DNA of 64,000 nucleotides from Aspidiotus rigidus. Its lineage: Eukaryota > Arthropoda > Insecta > Hemiptera > Diaspididae. Position numbers and translations under genes: made by a program. Below are positions 36,173-49,059 of the stretch, in pieces. The notes beneath the pieces are model-generated. The model did not search any database. It saw nothing but the letters and a program-made list of their open reading frames with translations, and was not told the origin of the DNA. Location of the stretch: assembly GCA_035079385.1 (NCBI GenBank), contig JAVHKY010000034.1:682001-746000 (forward strand), given 5' to 3'. Position 1 is the first letter of the stretch. Every line of letters starts with the position of its first letter.

Positions 36173-37032
36173 CCGGGTGGGGCAGAAAGATGTTATCAGT
36201 TAAATGAGAGTTTGCGCTAAATCTGTCGTAGCGCGAAAACGCAAAACGTTAGACGTATAGTTTAAATGTACGAATTTTGTATCTCAATTTTCATTTTTAA
36301 TTTGAGCCATATCCAAAGTTTCTACAACTTTTCTGAGCCGAGTTATGGGCCAAAATGTGACAGAAATTGACCAATTCGCCAAGATTTCCGAAATAAGAAA
36401 ATGAAAAGCTTCATAGGGTTATGTAGGTATTTTTTTTCGGAATCAACGTTAGATTTCACTTTCAAAACGGATAAAATATGGAAGTTTTAACAATTTTCAA
36501 GTTTTTAGAATTTTGACAAATTGATCAATTTTTGGCCTATTTTGGTCCATCAGGGTGGCCAGTTTTTCCCCCGAGAAAAAATGCCCTGACTTTTCCAGGT
36601 TTTTCCAGACTAAAATCTCCACCCTTTTTCGGCTCAAAAAGAAAGAAAAAAAATTCTTTCGTGATTTTTGAAGCAAAATAATATTTTTCACATTCTTTCA
36701 AGACAAGAGTCTGGAGTACGCCTATCTCAGATTATTTAGCCGCGAGTCACAAAAAATCCTTAACCCTTAGCCAAAATTCCCTGACTTTTCCCTGACTTCT
36801 CCATGAACACCCAAATTCCCTGACTTTTCCCGGTTTTCCAGAAACTGGCCACCCTGTCCATAACTCGGCTCAGAAATGTCGTAGAAAGTTGAGAAGGGGC
36901 GCAAAATGAAGATGAAATTGAGATACAAATTTCATAGATTCAATGCGTGCATCTAACCTTTCGCGTTTTTGAACTGAAGTGAATTCAGTTCAAACTCCCA
37001 TTCAACTGGTAACATCTTTTTGCCCCACCCGG
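36173..37032. mobile_element. Tc1/mariner-type foldback element (CCGGGTGGGGCA family), interrupted
   Basis: Termini CCGGGTGGGGCAGAAAGATG and its complement are flanked by TA. Long inverted repeats extend to the centre. Another copy lies at 39894-40436 and a partial one at about 61103-61350. Interrupted by the element at 36551-36856. Confidence 0.75.
36551..36856. mobile_element. hAT-like MITE with 5-bp target duplication
   Basis: Termini CAGGGTGGCCAGTTTTTCC and AAACTGGCCACCCTG, flanked by TCCAT on both sides. Deleting the element and one TCCAT recreates the uninterrupted TGGTCCATAACTCG seen in the sister copy near 40258. Confidence 0.75.
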
Positions 37033-37120
37033 TACTTGATAGGAAGGGGATTTGGAATAATTTCGACCTCTAAGCTGTATAATATGATGAGAGGGTGACT
37101 TTGAAAAATATCCATTCTCG

Positions 37121-39569
37121 AGCTGATACTATCCCGCAGACTTTGTCCCAAGTTTTACCTCAATAGTAACCAAAACTTTCATGAATTCTCTCGAAAGTTT
37201 CTCACTTCCCCGTGGATACCGAAGCAAATCTCTCCCCGTTTTCAAGATTACATTGCTCGACTCTCACGCAACCACACAGTTCAAGTTCGCTCAACAGAAC
37301 ACTTACTCTCCATTGAAAATCATAACAAGTTCTACCATTCGTGTTCAAGAACAAAAAATTTTCTCCGAATTTTTGTGTCATTTCAGATCGGAATCTCGGT
37401 GAACGAACAACAAATTATTATTATTATTACGACCATTAAATTTGATAGCCAATCTTTTCGCCCAACAACGAAAATTTACGGCGCTGTGACGTAATCGCCG
37501 TACAAGATGACCTGTCCTAACAGGACGCCATACTAAGGAAACGGTGTGTCTGAATTACGAAGGTGAACACCCGTAGGTCAATGATACCGAAAGGTAGACG
37601 TGTATATTCCGCTCGCAAGAAAAAAGAAAAAGAAAAAACTCACAAAAACACCAGATTATTTTGTAGAATCTACAACATATAAAATACAATATTCAGCTCT
37701 AAAATAAAAAATATTAGAGGACTAGAAAAATGCGTATGACGTAGATTGCCTACGATTGTGATATACTTATTGAAATTTCGACGAGGTCATTACACTTTCG
37801 TATAATATTCGAGATTTTCTAGTCGGGGCGTAAAAGCTGACCATTGAGATTCCGACGAATAAGAGAGAAAGAGAAGAAGCGTACCTAAAACGATGACGAT
37901 TGCTATCGGACAATACCAGTGTGGGGAGAGAGGCGAACTGCACGATGAAGAAGGAACGAAATGGGGAAATCAGAAGGTCGATTAGTGAATCCGAAGGTTA
38001 AACGCTACAATCGAGATGACCAATATGAAACGGCGAAAAGAGACGACGACTAATAATTAGCAGAAAGTAGAACACAGAATAGAAACACCGGAGTCGTTGA
38101 GGAAGTATATCCAGAAAAGAAGGAAGGGGGAAAAAAAACACATCGTATAATATAAACTGAGACGTGTGCGCGCATTCAATACTTTTTCTTCTGCAGCAGA
38201 AGTCTGCATACCATACGTATATAATTACTTGTATTTGTGACGTTCACGTTGTTGTTACGTCATGATTGTTTATCAAACCAGCACCCAGAAAATTCGACCT
38301 AATAATCGCTCTCCGTAAAAAGAAATCTACAGAGTTCGTAACGATCGTTTTGCTGGAAAGAAATATTCCACGTTAGCAGGAAAGATGGCCCGCAGAGGGT
38401 GTGCAAAAGAAATAAAAAAATGCATCCACTCAGCACGTTATCTTCACGCTCTCGAGAGACGTACATTCATCTCAGTTCTCACGTAGATTTTAGCTATTTC
38501 TAAGAATCTGGTGTCAGTGCGGATAATTTCTCGAGTACGTCCATTCACGAGAATTCCTCACTTCGAATGCGGTAGAATTTATGAATGTAGCTCCCATCAC
38601 CATACCTACACAATGATTTAGGACAGACTATAGTCCACAATATTAGCTAATTCTCCTCCTCCCTTCTCTGTTTTACGATCCGAGTCTTACTTTCCGGTTC
38701 GCTATATTCCTCGGACATAACATACATACATTTATACACGATACCGGATTTACTACTCGCGCGTACATGGACGATCGGTAAATGACTGCTAATTCATTAG
38801 CGAACTACTTTTTTTTTTTCCATACTACAACAATACAACTCAATCAATCGGATTTACACAAAAATATCAGTATTTCAATTGTCTTTTTACTTCTTTTCAT
38901 CGCACACAGAATGAAGGTTTAGTTATTGAATATTTTTCATGCTTTTTTAAAATACTGCTTTCTTTATTCGTCACAATGCAGTCCAAACCATCATGACCGT
39001 TGTTCGTTTATAACGTACATATTTCCCAAAATTTTTCCAACAATTTACAAAGAGATAAGAAATTTTTGTGACATTATTAGTTTAAAGATTAAGTCTTGCA
39101 ACTACACAAATACAGTGAGGATCATGCTCGTGTTTACGCAGCACGAATGCTATCAAAAAGAAATAAAATAAAGCTTTAAACTAGTGTGAATCGTAAGTAC
39201 ACGATCGTGTCACAGCCTTTAATGGGCGAGAGTGACACTCAAATATTGAACGAATGTACCGAGACCATATGTACGAGTTTCAACAAGGACGTTCAGACTG
39301 GTTCAGAGTGACCTCTCCATCCTAAAAACACGTGTACGACACTAATTCTTAAAATTTGCGATAACAATGACAGATCCCCGAAATTCGTGATTTCGTTCAC
39401 ACCACCGTACGACTATTTCCTCATTCCAATCACGTAACTGTTTGAGGATTTCTGAATTATAGTAGATTCTGAAGCTGTAGGATGGGTTCTACCTCGCCTT
39501 TCCTCCCACGTGAAAAATTACAAGAACGAATCGACAAGGAATACGGGAGGACTTCAAAAAGTTTGTAAA
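37121..39569. other. non-coding intronic/intergenic, nothing recognised
   Basis: Mixed composition with A-runs. No supported exon, TE or RNA. Confidence 0.4.
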
Positions 39570-39694
39570 TTTTATTCTAGTCGAGCACTTCCTTCAACTT
39601 TAACAGTATTTCCTCCACTAGTCAAGCTTTTGACTGACTGTCTGGATAGCAGGGCTCATGCACAAGATCAGTAAACACTTTGCACGTTCAGATC

Positions 39695-40582
39695 CAGGGT
39701 GTCTACCAGAATTGAAAAATGGAAATAGTTGACATTAGTTGACCTTTTTTCGATATTTTATTTGACCTTAAAAAATATCAAACTCCCCCCTCCGCAAACT
39801 AATATTGTAATTTCGGTATTTTTTAATTTTTTTGCAAGAATTAATATTTAATTGAGAAAAGTGTCATTTTAAAAGTCAGAAGTTTGTTGATTACCGTGTG
39901 GGGCAAAAAGACGTTACCCGTTAAATGGGAGTTTGAACTAAATTCACTCCAGCTCAAAAACGCGAAAGTTTAGATGCACACATTGAATATACAAAATTTG
40001 TATCCTAATTTTATTTTCAATTTGCACCCCTACTCAACTTTCTACGACATTTCTGAGCCGAGTTATGGACCAAAATGCGCCAAAAATTGATCAATTTGCC
40101 AAATCTCAAAAATTAAAAATTGTTCAAACTTCCATATTTTATCCGATTTGAAAGTGAAATTTAACGCTGATTCCGAAAACAATACCTAAATAACTTTATG
40201 AAGCTTGGAAGTGGGGGATTTTTCATCCTGGCAAATTGGTCAATCTTTGTCACATTTTGGTCCATAACTCGACTCAGGAAAGTCGGAAAAACTTTGGATA
40301 TGGCTCAAATTAAAGATAAAATTGAGTTACAAAATTCGTACATTTAAACTATACGTCTAACGTTTTGCATTTTCGCGCTACGACAGATTTAGCGCAAATT
40401 CCCATTTAACTGGTAACATCTTTCTGCCCCACCCGGTATACCTTGATATTGTGCATAGAGGAAGACATGTGAAAAACATTCTTTACACAAAATTATGCAT
40501 TTTTGGACTTTTTAGTTGACCTACGGATAATAAGTTGACATTACTTGACTTAGTTGACTTAGTTGACCTGGTAGACACCCTG
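39695..40582. mobile_element. hAT-like element with 5-bp target duplication, itself interrupted
   Basis: CAGGGTGTCTACCAG and CTGGTAGACACCCTG ends are flanked by AGATC on both sides (39690-39694, 40583-40587). The interior repeats TAGTTGAC. Contains the TA element 39894-40436. A related solo end starts at about 59466. Confidence 0.8.
39894..40436. mobile_element. Tc1/mariner-type foldback element nested in the hAT-like element
   Basis: CCGTGTGGGGCA and TGCCCCACCCGG termini between TA dinucleotides. Inverted repeats of over 200 bp meet near GGTCCATAACTCG/CGAGTTATGGACC. Confidence 0.75.
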
Positions 40583-41350
40583 AGATCCCAACGTCCTACC
40601 TCAGTGATAGAGCATCCTATTATTCACCATAGACAAGCCAACTCTATGACCGAATCAATCTCAGCAGGAGTAATACAAGGCAGAGTACTTGATCCCCTGT
40701 TGTACCTCCTCCACACCGCTGATATTACGACACGAAGGAACACCACACTTGCCACTTTTGCAGATACTCTCACAGCACGAAAATTACACCGTAGCAACCA
40801 ACAGACTACAAGCAACAGTCACAACTACAGTCAACTGGGCTATCGGATGGCAAATCAGGGACGACAGCAAAAGTGGACCTTGCACTCCGTGCCCATGGGT
40901 ATGACCAAACAATCATCAATAATGGATCGGTTTAGCTGGCTGAAAATGCTCACTATCTCGGTTTACAACTGGATCGCAAGTTAAACTGGAGAATTCACAT
41001 TGAGATAAAGAAAGAACAACTCAAGTCAATGATCCGCGCTATGAGTCAACGTTCGCTCGCAAGCAAAAGGTAGCTTTACATCATGGTGCTAGGGTCAGTT
41101 TGGATTTATGATATGACAGCAGCAAAAAGCAACATCCAAATACACAGATATGCGAGAACATTCCGCAGAATCACATGGGCTCCATGGTACATCACAAACC
41201 ACCGAAACAGTTCACCATCAGATTGTATCTAGAGCAACTGACAGATACGTTGATCAACTCCACACTCATACCAACACGGAAGCGCTGACTCTACTCGAAA
41301 ACCCCGCCATACAGAGACTTACAAGAAAAGCCATTGCAAATGTCAACTGA

Positions 41351-44325
41351 AACACCGTTCTTTCAAGATCCTGGTACAGTCTCTCGCGTCATTTCTCTCT
41401 TTACCTGTCTCGAATATCCGTAAATGTCATTATGACAGTTTATGTGACGAATAATTTGAAAAGAAATATAGATATCTCCCACACAGAGAGATATAAACTG
41501 AATTACTGCTACAAACGAAGAGGTGGCCACTTGCTCTCAACAACAAATATCAACGAGCTATTTTTCTAGATCAAATTCACGTTCTTTTATTCACTGGTCA
41601 GAAGATTTTCTCTGTTGCTTATGGCTGCAACCAAATGGCCCTACAGGATTTCCCAGACTTTCAACCATTTCCACAAAATCTCCAGACCTTTTTCTCATTT
41701 CAAGTTTTTAACAGGAAACCTGTTTCATGGAGGGAAAGGGGGGAGTAATTTGAATAAAAATAACGGGCACCGGTCGCCGTGCGATTAAACCCGAGATTTA
41801 TAGAAATTTCGACCTCCGATGATAGCAGGGTGGTGACTTGAAAAAATATGGACTTTCGAACTCAGACTCCCAAGGAGGTGAGGGACAAAGTTTGATCTTC
41901 ATAGAAAAAGGATGAAGAAAGAAACCCCATAACACCGTTAATGAAGGCAACCCCGAGCAGCTAAAAAAGTAAGCTGCAAGTTTCTTCATTTCTATCTACC
42001 ATGGACTTGTTTCACTCAAAGTCTTATATTTCAGCAGAACCACCAGTTTTCAGCCAGGAAAAAAAACCACCGACCAGGTAAACTGTTAGTATCCCCTCTT
42101 TCCCCTCAGATCATGTTTCATAGTGAATGAAGTCATCTATACATCGCATCCGATGAAGGTCAAGACCACACCTGGCTTGTAACGTCATCAACAAGTTGAA
42201 ATCAGTATTTATTAGGGGAGTTCCAAGTTTCCAACATATCGTGTGTCTATTAAACTAGTTGGGTGAGGGGTGACAAACGTACTCGCTCGCCGCTGCCCTC
42301 TAGTAAACTATTTATTACAACAAATAGTTGATGGTAGGGTGGTCGACTTCCTGCAGAAACCAAAACTCGTCAGAAAGTCAACAGTTCCTCGATTCGCTTC
42401 TTAATCACCACACCAAATAATTGCAGAATGGTTGATGGTAGGTATGCTAGACTCGTTAATGGTATGTTGAGTGGTCAAGCAGCCCCCTTCATTAGTATAA
42501 AAATAGCCTCAAGGCTTATGCTGGGACGGTAACCAGGCAGGCTCAATTGTTCCACTCGTTCACGCCCTCCTCTCTGATTACTCTAGTAAAGCGGTATGTT
42601 AAATTGTCCAGTTACTCGCTTCTTAGCCTAGCATAGACCCAAGACTTATGCTAGACTGCTAGCTGACAGGTAGAATATGTGCTCTCTCCGCCCCCCCCCC
42701 CCCGTATTCCCAAGCCTAGAATACGACTACATTCTGCCCTTTCCGAGTCCCGTCTTTGCTATCCTTTGTAGCCAAGTATATTGTTTGTCTTGGCTGATGG
42801 GCTGACCTTCTTAGCCTTGTAAACTGTATTGAATGGAGGCAGACAATCAGGATACGGAGGATATCAGTAAAAAAACAGTATATGTTCGTACATACATAGG
42901 CGATAACTCAGAGCGAACCCAAACTTTGCCCTGACTTCTTCACATACACTCAAGTTTCTTGACTTTTCCCGGCTGTCCCTCTTTTTCAGACATTGGTCAA
43001 CTTGGCGGTACTGATTAAAGTAAGTTGTGCACTCAAGATTCTTTGCACCCAAAGTCTGATCAGGTGAGATACCCTATGTTTATATGATCTGAAGACAACG
43101 TTTTGATAGGCATACTCTTTACACTTTTCATTGACGACGATTATTTCAACAAGAGATAAAATTGTTGACTCATACCTATCTTGTTGAACGAGTACTAGAC
43201 TTGAGGGCAGTAGCTGAGAGCTACCGAATCTGGGCTTTATCAGACCTCGACCACGAAATGCACCTCAAGAAACATTGACCCTACCACCTGATACGCACAT
43301 TTGTCGAGAAAACAAGATCGGACAAGGTTCGGGTATTATCAACAGGCCGTGAATGTATCCTTTGTACTTTATACATCATCAGTTTCCCTTTCATCATTTC
43401 TCAGTCTTCATTTGCTCTCGTTTCCTCAGATTATCAACTTCGATTGTCCACTAGCAAATTTTCTCAAATACTGACGAGACAAATACAAACAAATGATCGA
43501 TTATTCTGTTTGTGAAGCCTGACATACTTCGATCTGTTGACAAAATACAACTAGAACCAAACTACAAAAAATATGTTGCTCTTTGAAACTCTACACAACA
43601 ACATTATTTTTAATTTACAAAATGAAACTTCTCATCAAATTACAGTAGCAACATGAAAACGCGTTTCTTCTTGAAATGTGGTCCAAAATGCAGGCTATTC
43701 TATACAGAACAGCATGCGAGATGTTTACACCCTATTATCCAATGATTTTCTCACTTTGGCTTAATTCCGACATTGCAGCCCCCAGAAAGTCAAATTACCT
43801 ATAAGAAATCGCGTCTTTTCTAAGAAAGCGAACTGCCTCGCGCAATAAGGACCACCAACATACGTTAGAACAGCTACTTTCTCTCAGGAGACATCCTGCG
43901 AAGGTTTTCTCCTTTCACAACTGTCAAATATCTCGATTTCTCCTGAGAAATTTTCTTCAAGATCCCCGAAATTCCTCGATCAATATTAGTTTCTGCCAGT
44001 AAAGACTATATCTATAATCGAGATTCGATAATATAATTTTCTTCACACGACAGGGAATGAAGCATATCAAAATGTTGGAAATACGTAGTTAAGAAAAGAC
44101 TCCCTCCGTTCAAATGGTGAAAGTAAAAAAAAAAAGTGAAATGAAGAATTTAACAGTTTCCAATCGATAACAATTGATTTCGCTGTCAAAAAGGACATCA
44201 TCAGTTCTAACACAATCGACTTCAAGGCAGGTGAAGTAAAATTTATAATATCTATACACAGGTGAATAGAAGACTGTAAAAAAAAAAAAAATGGAAAATC
44301 ATTCCTCGAAATAATTAATACGAAC
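41351..44325. other. non-coding with scraps of dispersed repeat
   Basis: A copy of the AACAGGAAACCTGTTTCATG hairpin block at about 41711 and a tandem-unit scrap at 41790-41850. A C-run lies near 42690. Otherwise nothing recognised. Confidence 0.4.
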
Positions 44326-44375
44326 CATAGGGTATGAAGTAGGGGTGGTAAGAGTACCAGACTGGCAAACCTGGA
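44326..44375 (-). other. candidate upstream exon of eIF4G
   Basis: A 50-nt segment has acceptor TTTATTACAG and donor G|GTTCGT (weak). Joined to the exon at 27748 it reads [25 protein letters not shown] in the eIF4G frame without a stop. All three frames of this short exon are open, so the evidence for coding is modest. It may be 5' UTR. Confidence 0.4.
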
Positions 44376-45797
44376 CTGTAATAAAGAAAAATAATATTAA
44401 TTAACACTACTTCAAGTAAAACATTCATACAACAAACCAACAATTAACAAAACATACGCGTGATTGAAATACATCAGGACGAACAGAATTAAACAAACGA
44501 AGAAAAAAAATTAAGAGCTAAAATCGAAATCGACTTCTGAAATCAAAACACTCGGTGCAACGATCGTTCACAACAATTCTTTTCGGCGTCTCTGCATGAA
44601 ATGAATGAAATTGGAAAAACAAAACGGGCACATAGAAAGAAAGAAAATGCTTATCACATCGCTATCCAACTTGTCCCAGTAATTCAAAGTTCAAATCAAA
44701 GTCCACGCGGGAAGTTATTGCGCGTCATCTACGTCCCTTCAAATAGATCGGCACTCGCAAAAATACACAGCGATCAGTACCATCAGAAGAAAAATACGTG
44801 GACTTTGAAAACGGAATATGTACCGATACAAGGGCATTATCATTTTTCGATGAATTTTGTTATCGGACTCGTCAGAGCAATGTCGCGCTAGTGTCGAGCG
44901 AACTCCTTTGCGGCATTGCGTTCTTCACGATTAAGAAGAACGCGAACTTTGCCCTGCTATTCAATAGAAAAATAATCAATGTCAACCACTTCAGAAATGC
45001 ATTCAAAATGTCACGGATGCTTCGTACTTTGAACGAGGGCCTACTTCGAAGACTCCCAAAAGTGAGGTTAAAATGAATCTAAGAGATGATGTAACGTCAT
45101 AGTAATTTAGCCCCCCCCCCCTCCCTCCCGATTCTAAACAAAATATTTGTTCTTCAGGTTTTTAGAAGAGTAGGATTCATCGCAGACCCGGCTAACGTTT
45201 GTCGCACGTCCCTCGCGAACGAATTATGATGAGATCTCTAGTAATTTGGTACTTCGAAAGACTCATAAGTTAGGGTATAAAATACAGTCATCTCGATGTT
45301 TGATTCAAGTCGTGCTCACATTGATGATAGGCGTTAGTCTCATTATGTAGGAACAAAACAAAGTTCAGACTAAGGTTAAAAGAATTCCTGAACCTTGAGT
45401 GTCAATCACTGAGTATGAAGAAGTTACTCAGTTCAAAGTTGAAGAGCAGACGAAAAGGATCAGACATAATTTTGACCACGACTGAACGATTTTGATATTC
45501 TTAGAATAAAATATACGCTCTCTGTCAGACAATAATATAAATTCACAAGAGTAATCGACTGTATCAAGATGATCTGACCTCATATAAAATAGCGCAATTC
45601 AAACAAACAATGTAGATAAGGCAGCATAATTATGATGCAGCGATGAGTTGTTATTTATACCCAAGAAATAGTTTACACTGTGTGCACTATTTTAATTGAA
45701 GTCCAACACAATCAATACTGCGGTTCCACTCAAGGCTCTGTTATCTGAATAGTATCGCGGATGATGATACTCGTATCTCTGTCTCCTTGACACTTAC

Positions 45798-45839
45798 ATA
45801 TTACCATAAAACGAGACATTCCTAATCTGAAGGGCGTTT
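45798..45839 (-). other. candidate 5' exon of eIF4G
   Basis: Forty-two nucleotides lie between a good acceptor (CTTCTCCTCAG) and a GTAAGTG donor. Spliced to 44326-44375 it stays open in the eIF4G frame but offers no in-frame ATG. Its own ATG (45819-45817) opens a 30-codon uORF that would end exactly at the main start. Confidence 0.35.
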
Positions 45840-46739
45840 CTGAGGAGAAGCAAGCGACCTCGAGAAGCAATTGTGACCAGCCAACACAAATTAAGGCTAC
45901 TGGAGTTATGACTTGTATGTGGTGTTAGCGTTCTCGTCATAATGAAATGATGGCAAAAATACTCCCACAATCAAACTGAGTAAACAAGCAATGGCTTCGT
46001 TCCTTTGTGCTAAAAGAGGAGAGATGATTGATTTCAAAACGGGCGTAACATCAGCAGGGTGGGTCAGTGCATGACGACAGACTAGGGGTTTCCAAGTATA
46101 GAACAGAGCGGGGAGGGGAATTGCTTATCTTAAAGAGGATGACATCACCCAAACGCAACATTATCAGAACGTTACTTCACTTAGTAAAATCAAAATCATT
46201 TTGAAAGAAGATCAGAAGGAGGAGACCACGGACTCATGAAATTTCAGGTCCAAAATTATGCAGAGAAAGAAGAAAACTCGACTGAAGTACCCAAAAGGAG
46301 AAGTTGGTTTCCTCATTTTCAAATATTCCCAAGTCTCGAATTGCAAGAAGGAAGAAGACTTGTGAGACCAGCAATAGTTGAGCCGTTGGATATGACAGGA
46401 CCAGATCGTCTTTAAAATTATTTTGAGTTTATGAGAAAGAGCCGCAGCTAAAGAAAAATTGACTGGTCGGCATTGTTGAAGAGATATTTGAAGATAAATG
46501 GTAACATTCCTTATGAATAGTATTTATCATCTTTATAAGTACAATTTTTGGATCCGAGGAATTCCAGAGTATCTATCGGAATTATCAGATGAAAAACCGA
46601 GGTTTTTTCAAAACTTTCAGGGGACCCAAAAGCTTTTGCAGGACCCCATCATCCCTAATAGAAACTTTTTCCACTCATCTCTTCTCATATCACAAAAATT
46701 TTATTCGTTAACTTCTGTTTCTCAATATTCCGACTCATA

Positions 46740-47275
46740 GAAAAACTCACAGGTTCTTTAACGAAGCTAAACGAGAATGGCAGGGAACCTGTTTTATGGG
46801 GCACGTGGGATCTGGAAAGAGTAGATTGTGACGTTGCAGGCCCCGCCCCCAAGCTATATATGTGACCTGCGATGAGAAAAGGATGCTCATTGCCCACTAA
46901 CAGGAACACCATTTCTCTCTGATTCGATGTTCAATCAGAGAGAAATGGTGTTCTTGCGCCAATAGGTGATGAGCATCCTTTTCTCGTCGCAGGTCACATA
47001 TGCTAGGAGGGAAACTTTGAAAAAAAGTGATCTATGTCGTCATCAGATTGTGACGTCACAAAGCTGACCTATGACGTTATCAAACTGTAACGCCACAGGC
47101 CCCGCCTCCCAAGCTTTATATGATAGGAGGAGGACTTGGAAAAGTTTCGACCTCCGAGATATTTATGAAAGGAGGAAGACTTGGAACCATAATTTTCGAG
47201 CTCTGAGCTTTGCCGAACGGCAGACGTTTTTTTCCGAAAACCCGGTCGATAAAACACATTCCCTGTTAACAGGCC
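46740..47275. repeat. TGACGTCA-type dispersed repeat with terminal hairpins
   Basis: Left block GGCAGGGAACCTGTTTTATG and inverted right block CGATAAAACACATTCCCTG enclose CTATATATG motifs, a TGACGTCA at 47051 and tandem GGACTTGGAAAA units. Contains the palindrome at 46862-47000. Confidence 0.55.
46862..47000. mobile_element. palindromic foldback insertion
   Basis: GTGACCTGCGATGAGAAAAG and GAACACCATTTCTCTCTGATT pair with their complements across a short loop at about 46926-46934. No ORF. Confidence 0.7.
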
Positions 47276-47444
47276 ACCTTGCTCCATTATGAGAATTCCT
47301 TTCGTCGACGGTTATCCCTGGAACACATTTAAATTGTTCGTTATTCCATTAATGAGAATGTTAACTTTTGAATCATTTTTTCTCTGAAAACGATCACTTT
47401 TTCTCCTCCCAACGACTTTATTCTCCTGTTACCACTGGTCTTTT

Positions 47445-47740
47445 TTTAGCGGGGAACCCGCTATCCCTTTTGTTGGGGGTACTTCCAGGAAATTTTCGTC
47501 CACGAGCGCGAGCGAGGTTGATGACGTCACGGACAGGGGAGGGGGACTTGAAAAAATTTCGACTTCAGAGCTATATATGATAGGGAGGGGACTTCGAAAC
47601 ATTCCTACCTCCGAGCTATATATCATAAGAGGGGGACTTGAAAAAATTTGAGAGTCGAAATTTTTGTAAGTTTTCTGTTGGACGGCGCACGCCAAATTTC
47701 TCAAAAAGCCCCCCATAAAACAGGTTCTTTGTTAAAATTG
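47445..47740. repeat. TGACGTCA-type dispersed repeat copy
   Basis: Starts at the hairpin AGCGGGGAACCCGCT, followed by TTTTGTTGGGGGTACTTCC, a TGACGTCA at 47522 and two to three tandem units. Ends CCATAAAACAGGTTCTTTG. A sister copy with the same start lies at 61768-62035. Confidence 0.6.
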
Positions 47741-47879
47741 CCGTTTCAAGATAGTTTACAAGGCCATTGTAACCAATTCCGGGGTATTCTGGGTCTCCGG
47801 GCCCACTTCATAGAATGCTGACCTTTCCAAGGTTTTTCGGGACCGGTGGACACCCTCAATTCGAGGTTTTCGAGGAGAA

Positions 47880-48235
47880 GAAATCTTCTTTCTCTTCAGC
47901 CTTCATACCAATATATTGATCAACTCACGAATTGCGAATCTCATTTGCAATTCGTGATTCAAATCATTTTTCCTGATTCGTCAACTTTTCCTCTCAATTT
48001 TTCTGGTGTTTCACTTTCAGCTTATAAAACTACAAAATTGAATCGGAATTTGCCATGATTTGACAAATCACAACTCACGAATTATTGAGAAAATAGAACT
48101 TATTAGAAGCAATAATTTGTGATTTGAATCTTTTTCTGAACAGGATTCGTGATTCGAATCGCAAATTGATTATGAATCATACGATTCGTGATCTGACTCA
48201 GATTTTGTGATTCGAGCCCATCTCTGCTTTCAGTT
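47880..48235. mobile_element. partial hAT-like element with GATTCGTGATT repeats
   Basis: Repeated GATTCGTGATTCGAATC-like words and a right end GATTCGAGCCCATCTCTG, of the CAGAGATGGGCTCGAATC type seen in hAT elements. The left end is not found. Confidence 0.45.
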
Positions 48236-48389
48236 TCAGGGATACGCAGCAATCGACATCGACTCAAACTTCCGCTTTTGGCTGACAGCTTATATCCAAT
48301 AAAATTGATTAGCTGATTTTTGCCTTTTGCACAATAGGTCCAAATAATAGCTTCTACTTCAGGTAATTATGGCCTTAAAGGCTAAATTA

Positions 48390-48885
48390 CAGTGGAAGCT
48401 CTCTATAACGAACTCCTATAATATAACGAATTGCTCTATTTTACGAATTTTTCCATGGTCCCTCAGTCCCCCTTCAACGAGTTTTACCTATGAAAAAATC
48501 TCTTTATAACGAACAATTTACTCTATATAACGAATTTTTTTTCGAGATTTCGAAGAAAAATTGCGTATTTTTGACACTAAATGAGGCTAACAAAAATGGT
48601 AACGTGTTATTTGACCAACTTTTTTCCTGATTGTAATCATTTTTATATCGACATTTAACAAAAATTGAAAATTTAACACACCGCATGTTCAATAAAAAAC
48701 ACACAGAGCGAGGGCGGTGGGGATTATTATCATCTAAAGGTAACAAAAGTAATGAAAACTAAGTTTTGCTCATTACATACTGTATGTGCTTTAAATTTAC
48801 TGTAAAACAGAATGAAAAAATAAAATTTCTATATAACGAATTTGTTTGGCGGTCCCTTCAGATTCGTTATAGAGAGTTTCCACTG
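48390..48885. mobile_element. pogo/Tc1-type MITE
   Basis: CAGTGGAAGCTCTCTATAAC and GTTATAGAGAGTTTCCACTG termini with TA on both sides. Subterminal CTATATAACGAATTT repeats. No transposase. Confidence 0.8.
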
Positions 48886-49059
48886 TATAATAATTTAACC
48901 CAAGTTCCTTATCAGGGATGGTCAAGTTCACGGCCGTTCACGTTAATTTTTTTTGTGAACGTGAACGACGAGAAAATGAACTTTCATTTTGAATTTTTCT
49001 CTCTTTTGGTCAAGTTGGTCTTTTGCAATGTGAGCAAGCGACTTTGAAATTAACAACAG

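Larger units (their letters stand above)
39570..41350 (+). mobile_element. Jockey-clade LINE reverse-transcriptase fragment, interrupted
   Basis: Translated pieces are SQAFD, GLMHKISKHFARSD, SISAGVIQG, LDPLLYLLHTADI, TLATFAD, HYLGLQLDRKLNWR and WAPWYITNHR, in the order of Jockey RT. There are frameshifts and stops throughout. It is split by the hAT-like element at 39695-40582. A pseudogene. Confidence 0.75.
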
